From positions 1 through 26,001 of the IMG/VR virus record IMGVR_UViG_3300021964_000448: 26,001 bases of DNA. One strand, given 5' to 3'. This stretch comes from a virus. Made by a program: the position numbers and the translations under genes. Of the stretch, positions 21,942-26,001 are shown in pieces (the first letter of the stretch is position 1; the number at the start of each line of letters is the position of its first letter). Under the pieces are notes generated by a model. It was not told the DNA's origin, did not search any database, and saw nothing but the letters and a program-made list of their open reading frames with translations.

Positions 21942-22370
21942 ATGATGAAATACAACACCAAAGACCTCGAAGATCAACTTATCGACCATGAAGGCTTGGA
22001 GTTGAAACCCTACCGTTGTACAGCAGACAAGCTGACTATCGGCGTAGGTCGAAACATTGAAGAGCGTGGCATCACGGAAGACGAAGCGCGGTATTTGCTA
22101 CAGACAGATATCATGATCGTTGAAGATGAACTTCTTGAGAGAAAACCCGAAGTGGCTGGACTTGATTCTGTTCGTCAGCGTGTGCTTGTTGACATGGGCT
22201 TCAATCTAGGTATTCCAACCCTGATGAAGTTTCAGAACATGTGGGCCGCTATCGAAGACGAAAACTGGGAAGAAGCCGCAGACCAAATGATGGACTCGAA
22301 GTGGGCTAGACAGGTAGGCCGTCGGGCTGAGCGTCTCTGTCAAGCGATGGCTACAGGGGAGTGGGTATGA
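21942..22370 (+). CDS. Endolysin, T4-lysozyme-like (GH24)
   Basis: I place the start at the ATG pair at 21942/21945; the longer frame from 21858 has an unlikely N-terminus and overlaps the previous gene. The protein (about 142 aa) has the GH24 active-site layout: E in IDHEGLELKPYRC, then KLTIGVGRN. Aligning with T4 lysozyme E11/D20/T26 gives E16, C25 and T31 (counted from 21945), so the second catalytic position is Cys. QRVLVDMGFNLGIPTLMKF and WAAIEDENWEEAADQMMDSK match the rest of the fold. It would cleave peptidoglycan at lysis or entry. No signal peptide and no neighbouring holin are seen. The stop overlaps the next start as ATGA. Confidence 0.92.
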   Translation: MMKYNTKDLEDQLIDHEGLELKPYRCTADKLTIGVGRNIEERGITEDEARYLLQTDIMIVEDELLERKPEVAGLDSVRQRVLVDMGFNLGIPTLMKFQNMWAAIEDENWEEAADQMMDSKWARQVGRRAERLCQAMATGEWV

Positions 22371-23062
22371 GTTCGACCTACCTCGCCTTGACTAACTCCG
22401 TATTACGACGTGTCAACGAGGTCGTTCTCGACGAGACTAACTTTACAGCGGCACGTAATGTTCAGGCCCTCGCAAAGGACTCCATCAACTCATCGATCCG
22501 TGAAGTCCTGTCGTACGTACAGGAGTGGCCTTTCACCACGACTACGACAACACAGGTTTTGACTGCGGGTACCCAAGAGTATAGTTTTCCGGCTGATCTT
22601 CATGTCGTTGACTGGGATTCCTTCTTTCTCCAGAAAGACGCCGCTCTCGACCCCGCAGTAGATGCGGATAAGCTCGACACCATCTCCTATGATGAGTACC
22701 AAGAAAGTCGTCGGGCTAATGATGAGAATATGGCCTCTGGTTCGTACTCCAAGCCAGAGTACATCTACCGCACCCAGCAGACAAAGTTCGGGGTAACTCC
22801 ACCTCCAGATCAGGCGTACACAATTGAGTACGTCTACAACTCTTTCCCCAACGACTTGAATCTCTACGATGACACTACTATCATCCCCCCAAGGTTTGAC
22901 CACGTAATCATTGAAGGGGCGATGGTATACATCATGAGGTTCCGCTCGAACGAGCAAGCAACACAGTACCACTACCAGAAGTTCAAGGAAGGGCTCGAGT
23001 TTATGCGACGTGTCCTGCTCGATCCGCCGGATTACTTCCGTGCGAATGTCGTGAGGGGATAG
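22367..23062 (+). CDS. Tail adaptor (head-tail connector, P22 gp4-like role)
   Basis: I start at the ATG at 22367, behind GGGGAG and overlapping the lysozyme stop as ATGA; a GTG two codons earlier is less likely. The 231-aa protein (YLALTNSVLRRVNEVVLDET; EVLSYVQEWPFTT; EYSFPADLHVVDWDSFFLQK; YTIEYVYNSFPNDLNLYDDT) fits the tubular tail/adaptor proteins of podoviruses that attach below the portal. P22 gp4 is 166 aa, so this is longer. The neighbouring gp10-like gene supports the assignment. Confidence 0.8.
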   Translation: MSSTYLALTNSVLRRVNEVVLDETNFTAARNVQALAKDSINSSIREVLSYVQEWPFTTTTTTQVLTAGTQEYSFPADLHVVDWDSFFLQKDAALDPAVDADKLDTISYDEYQESRRANDENMASGSYSKPEYIYRTQQTKFGVTPPPDQAYTIEYVYNSFPNDLNLYDDTTIIPPRFDHVIIEGAMVYIMRFRSNEQATQYHYQKFKEGLEFMRRVLLDPPDYFRANVVRG

Positions 23063-23063
23063 G

Positions 23064-24605
23064 GTGGCAGACGAACTACAAACACAGGTTATCTCTTGTA
23101 GGGGCGGTTTGGATACCGCCCGTGATGTTTTATCACAGGGGCAAGAACAACCGGGAAGTGCTGTCCGCCTCATCAACTACGAACCGTCGATCAACGGTGG
23201 GTATCGCCGTATCAGTGGGTATAGCAACGACTACGGGACTGTGACGGGTACGGGTAAGGTGCTCGGCGTCTGTGTTGCCAATGGTATAAACGACGGTATC
23301 CTCGCGTGTCGCAAGCCTAGTGCAGGAAACAACTACCTACACTATTGGGACACTGTACTTTCTGCATGGGTTGCTGTAACTACATCCGGCTCTCCTACAA
23401 TGACTGGGGTCTCCAGAGTCCGCATGATCCCCTACAACTTCTCGGGCCCTAAAGTTCTTCTCATTGACGGGGTCAACCCAGCGGCATTCTACGACGGGAC
23501 GACCTACACCCAGATCACTCATGCTAGTGCTCCTACCGACCCCACCGTGGGCGTAGACTTCCAAAACCACATCTTCCTTGCTGGCGATCCTGCTTCTCCC
23601 TACGAGCTTTACTTCTCCGCTCCTTTCGATGAGGACGACTTTGCGCCCGCTAGTGGTGCAGGGTCCATCAATGTGGGCTTTGAGATCGTACAACTGAAGT
23701 CTTTCCGTAATGAACTCTACATTTTTGGCACAAACGCTATCAAGAAACTCTCGGGAACAAGCGTCGCAGACTTCCAACTCCAGACTGTCACCTCCGACTT
23801 GGGGTGTGTTGCCGCAGACAGTGTCATAGAAATTGGCGGTGATTTGCTGTTTTTAGGCCCTGATGGGTTGCGCCCAGTGTCAGGTACCGATAAAATAGGA
23901 GATGTAAACTTAGAGACTGTGTCTAAGCCAGTCCAGTCCATCATCCTCGACTTGATCGACAACCAAGACCTCACCGAGTTATCTTCCGTAGTTATCCGAC
24001 AGAAGTCCCAGTTTCGCATATTCTTCGAGACAGCAGACACAATCGGTCTGATTGGCGGATTGAGGCTCGGGCAGGGCGGAATCAGCTTTGAGTTCGGTCA
24101 ACTACTCGGTATAAACGCCTCCTGTGTTGCGAGTGGATACATCGGTAAGACAGAGTTTGTAATCCACGGGGACGGAGACGGTAATGTCCACCGGCAGGAA
24201 GTCGGCACTGATTTTGACGGCGAGAACATCTTTAGTGTATTCCAAACCCCGTACTACTACTTCGGGGACCCGGAGTTACGTAAGATATTCTACAAGGTTT
24301 CTACGTACCTCCGTTCTGAGGGTAACAACGAAATTGTACTCGCGGTAGTGTACGACTACGAAGACAGCACTGTGTCGAACCCCTCTAACTACACCCTCAC
24401 AAATGAAGGGGCGGCGGCATTCTACAACGAGTCCCTCTACAATGGATCTGGCGTAATTTTCGACGGAAACCCATCACCGGTGATTGACACCAACTTCTCA
24501 GGATCAGGGAAGTCTGTGAGTTTCCGTTACGTAACCAACGACACAAACGCGAGTCATAACATTCAGGGTCTCGCAATCCTGTTCGGCCTAGGAGATAGAA
24601 GATAA
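23064..24605 (+). CDS. Tail tube/hub protein, P22 gp10-like
   Basis: A GTG-initiated 513-aa protein starting right after the adaptor gene. It opens with a FGGLDTA-like segment (CRGGLDTARDVLSQGQE; INYEPSINGGYRRISGYSND) and continues with repeating β-propeller-like blades, such as TYTQITHASAPTDPTVGVDF and IVQLKSFRNELYIFGTNAIK. These are hallmarks of gp10-type 'packaged DNA stabilisation' tail hub proteins (P22 gp10 has 472 aa). It would seal the portal channel and bind tail fibres or needle. The following gene is the tail fibre, as expected. Confidence 0.85.
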   Translation: MADELQTQVISCRGGLDTARDVLSQGQEQPGSAVRLINYEPSINGGYRRISGYSNDYGTVTGTGKVLGVCVANGINDGILACRKPSAGNNYLHYWDTVLSAWVAVTTSGSPTMTGVSRVRMIPYNFSGPKVLLIDGVNPAAFYDGTTYTQITHASAPTDPTVGVDFQNHIFLAGDPASPYELYFSAPFDEDDFAPASGAGSINVGFEIVQLKSFRNELYIFGTNAIKKLSGTSVADFQLQTVTSDLGCVAADSVIEIGGDLLFLGPDGLRPVSGTDKIGDVNLETVSKPVQSIILDLIDNQDLTELSSVVIRQKSQFRIFFETADTIGLIGGLRLGQGGISFEFGQLLGINASCVASGYIGKTEFVIHGDGDGNVHRQEVGTDFDGENIFSVFQTPYYYFGDPELRKIFYKVSTYLRSEGNNEIVLAVVYDYEDSTVSNPSNYTLTNEGAAAFYNESLYNGSGVIFDGNPSPVIDTNFSGSGKSVSFRYVTNDTNASHNIQGLAILFGLGDRR

Positions 24606-24606
24606 A

Positions 24607-26001
24607 ATGGCAGGCTATACCAGACAGTCCGTAGCGGATATTATTTCGGGAGAAGTAATTAAAGCCGCACCGATTAACGCGGAATACAATGCGATCAGGG
24701 ACGCGTTTGCCGCATCTACAGGTCACAAGCACGATGGGTCTACAGGGGAAGGGGGGCTCATTGCTCTTATCTCCGATAGTGATGGTAAAAACAAGGTCTC
24801 CGTAGACACATCCAACAACCGTGTCTCTTTCTATGTTGAAGTCGGTGGATCAGCAGTCGAGCAGATCCGTGTACAAGACGGTGCGATTGTTCCTGTCACT
24901 GATGATGACATTGACCTCGGTGCTTCAGGTGCGGAGTTCAAGAACCTCTACATCGACGGCACAGCCAACATCGATGCCCTCGTATCTGCCGCAGTGACAA
25001 TCACGGGCGGTACGATTGATGGTACTAACATTGGTGCTACAACTCCGGGTACTGGTGCGTTCACAACTCTTTCTGCTTCTGGGGGTATCACAGGAGATCT
25101 TACAGGTGATGTAACTGGGGACGTTACAGGAGACTTGACGGGAAATGTTACCGGTAATGTTACAGGTACCACCACAGGAACTCACATTGGTAGTGTCATA
25201 CTTGCTACCTCTATCTCAGGCACAAGCGGAACCATTACCAACCTAACTGCCCCCAACGCAACAATAACAACTGCGGATATCAACGGCGGCGCAATTGACG
25301 GCACGATTATTGGTTCCTCAGTTCCTGCCGCAGGTTCTTTCACTACTGTAACTACCACTGGACAAGCAACACTCAATACTGCGGATATTAACGGTGGTAC
25401 AGTAGATGGTGCAGTCATCGGTGGAACAACTCCGGGGGCTGTTACAGGTACAACCATCACAGCCAACACGGGCTTCACAGGAACACTGACAGGTAATGTA
25501 ACTGGTAATGTCACAGGAAATGTAACTGGAAATGTCACAGGCGATTTAACTGGGAATGTCACAGGTAACATCACCGCATCCACAGGCTCTTCTACATTTA
25601 ACGACGTCACCGTGAACGGTACCTTGGATGTTACTGGTACAACTATCGCCAACGTAACAGATCCGACATTAGCTCAAGATGCCGCTACAAAGAACTACGT
25701 AGATACACAGGTTGCAAACCTAGTTGATTCAGCACCCGGTACGTTAGATACACTCAACGAGCTTGCCGCCGCAATTGGGGATGATGCAAACTTCTCTACA
25801 ACTATCACCAACTCTATTGCGACGAAGCTTCCCTTAGCAGGTGGCACCATGACTGGTGCGATTGCGATGGGTACAAGCAAGATTACTGGCTTGGGTGATC
25901 CCACAGCTAACCAAGATGCCGCTACGAAAGTTTACGTAGATACACAGCGTGATACCCGCCTCGCACTGTCTGGCGGCACGATGACGGGCAACATTACCCT
26001 T
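24607..26001 (+). CDS. Tail fibre protein, 3' end outside window
   Basis: The ATG at 24607 opens a frame that stays open to the window end (465 codons seen). The N-terminus AGYTRQSVADIISGEVIKAA then GHKHDGSTGEGG would attach to the tail. Repeats follow: GGTIDGTNIGATTPGTGAFT and two similar copies, two blocks of tetrapeptide GNVT/GDVT/GDLT, and two copies of DAATKxYVDTQ. These are common in phage fibres that form long β-structured trimers. It binds the host receptor, so the unseen C-terminus is likely the host-range part. The start codon overlaps no gene and lies 1 nt after the gp10-like stop. Confidence 0.9.
   Translation, partial: MAGYTRQSVADIISGEVIKAAPINAEYNAIRDAFAASTGHKHDGSTGEGGLIALISDSDGKNKVSVDTSNNRVSFYVEVGGSAVEQIRVQDGAIVPVTDDDIDLGASGAEFKNLYIDGTANIDALVSAAVTITGGTIDGTNIGATTPGTGAFTTLSASGGITGDLTGDVTGDVTGDLTGNVTGNVTGTTTGTHIGSVILATSISGTSGTITNLTAPNATITTADINGGAIDGTIIGSSVPAAGSFTTVTTTGQATLNTADINGGTVDGAVIGGTTPGAVTGTTITANTGFTGTLTGNVTGNVTGNVTGNVTGDLTGNVTGNITASTGSSTFNDVTVNGTLDVTGTTIANVTDPTLAQDAATKNYVDTQVANLVDSAPGTLDTLNELAAAIGDDANFSTTITNSIATKLPLAGGTMTGAIAMGTSKITGLGDPTANQDAATKVYVDTQRDTRLALSGGTMTGNITL
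25087..25170 (+). repeat. 12-bp coding repeats, block 1
   Basis: About seven tandem 12-bp units of the type ACAGGNGATGTN encode TGDLTGDVTGDVTGDLTGNV. Units differ mostly at third bases. Confidence 0.8.
25474..25575 (+). repeat. 12-bp coding repeats, block 2
   Basis: About eight tandem units of ACAGGTAATGTA and variants encode TGTLTGNVTGNVTGNVTGNV then TGDLTGNVTGN. It is a second array of the same tetrapeptide as block 1, about 300 bp downstream. Confidence 0.8.

Noticed and set aside
22490-23176. 228-codon antisense frame
   Set aside because: It lies opposite the well-supported tail adaptor gene and has no ribosome-binding site or recognisable domain.
24925-25904. Long antisense frames (Val/Pro-rich) under the tail fibre gene
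   Set aside because: They are mirror images of the 12-bp coding repeats; the product is low-complexity PVT repeats with no start signals.
1-26001. CRISPR arrays, insertion sequences or a complete lysogeny module
   Set aside because: No regularly spaced palindromic repeats with unique spacers, no transposase or terminal inverted repeats, and no CI-type repressor or excisionase were seen; the recombinase-like gene alone does not establish lysogeny.

Overview
The window is part of the genome of a tailed double-stranded DNA phage, most likely a podovirus with a P22-like head and tail-tip module. It has no bacterial housekeeping genes, rRNA or tRNA. Genes are tightly packed, with many ATGA and other short overlaps. 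They fall into a leftward replication operon, a rightward early/accessory region and a rightward packaging and structural operon. Several small proteins (59-aa GLWDNIHAKRKR type, 85-aa KKDQP type) and the DEGEFVI-type repeats are of a kind I associate with marine phages, so a marine proteobacterial host is plausible. This is inference; the host cannot be read from the sequence.

Positions 1-4252 (minus strand): zinc-finger/TOPRIM primase, DnaB-like helicase, an inserted HNH-AP2 endonuclease, a stand-alone DEDDy 3'-5' exonuclease, a small HTH protein and four small genes, the last running off the window. Primase and helicase are separate overlapping genes. The polymerase that should pair with the exonuclease probably lies to the left, outside the window.

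Positions 4253-6701: a divergent control region (leftward promoter, three AAAACTGACA repeats, rightward promoter with a hairpin leader), then a run of small early genes ending in a Cys-rich GP88-like protein. An intergenic region at 6419-6701 holds three more copies of the same repeat, two back-to-back DnaA-box-like 9-mers, a long alternating purine/pyrimidine tract and a promoter/operator. It is the best candidate replication origin in the window.

Positions 6702-8648: a DUF932-like protein, two tiny membrane proteins, a coiled-coil/HTH protein and a 70-aa protein, closed by a strong terminator. Positions 8649-9240 carry no convincing gene. They form a G-rich block with two G-quadruplex motifs, several hairpins and repeated segments.

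Positions 9249-26001 (plus strand): a good sigma70-type promoter, then terminase small and large subunits, a 611-aa protein with a tyrosine-recombinase-like domain (very unusual here), a small protein, portal, a 961-aa probable virion protein, two tandem stem-loops, scaffold, major capsid protein, a probable decoration protein, a terminator, and a second promoter that is a near-copy of the early one. Three small late genes, lysozyme, tail adaptor, gp10-like tail protein and the start of a repeat-rich tail fibre follow. The main unexpected features are the recombinase-like gene inside the structural operon, the G-rich non-coding block, the origin-like region and the duplicated RNA/promoter elements.
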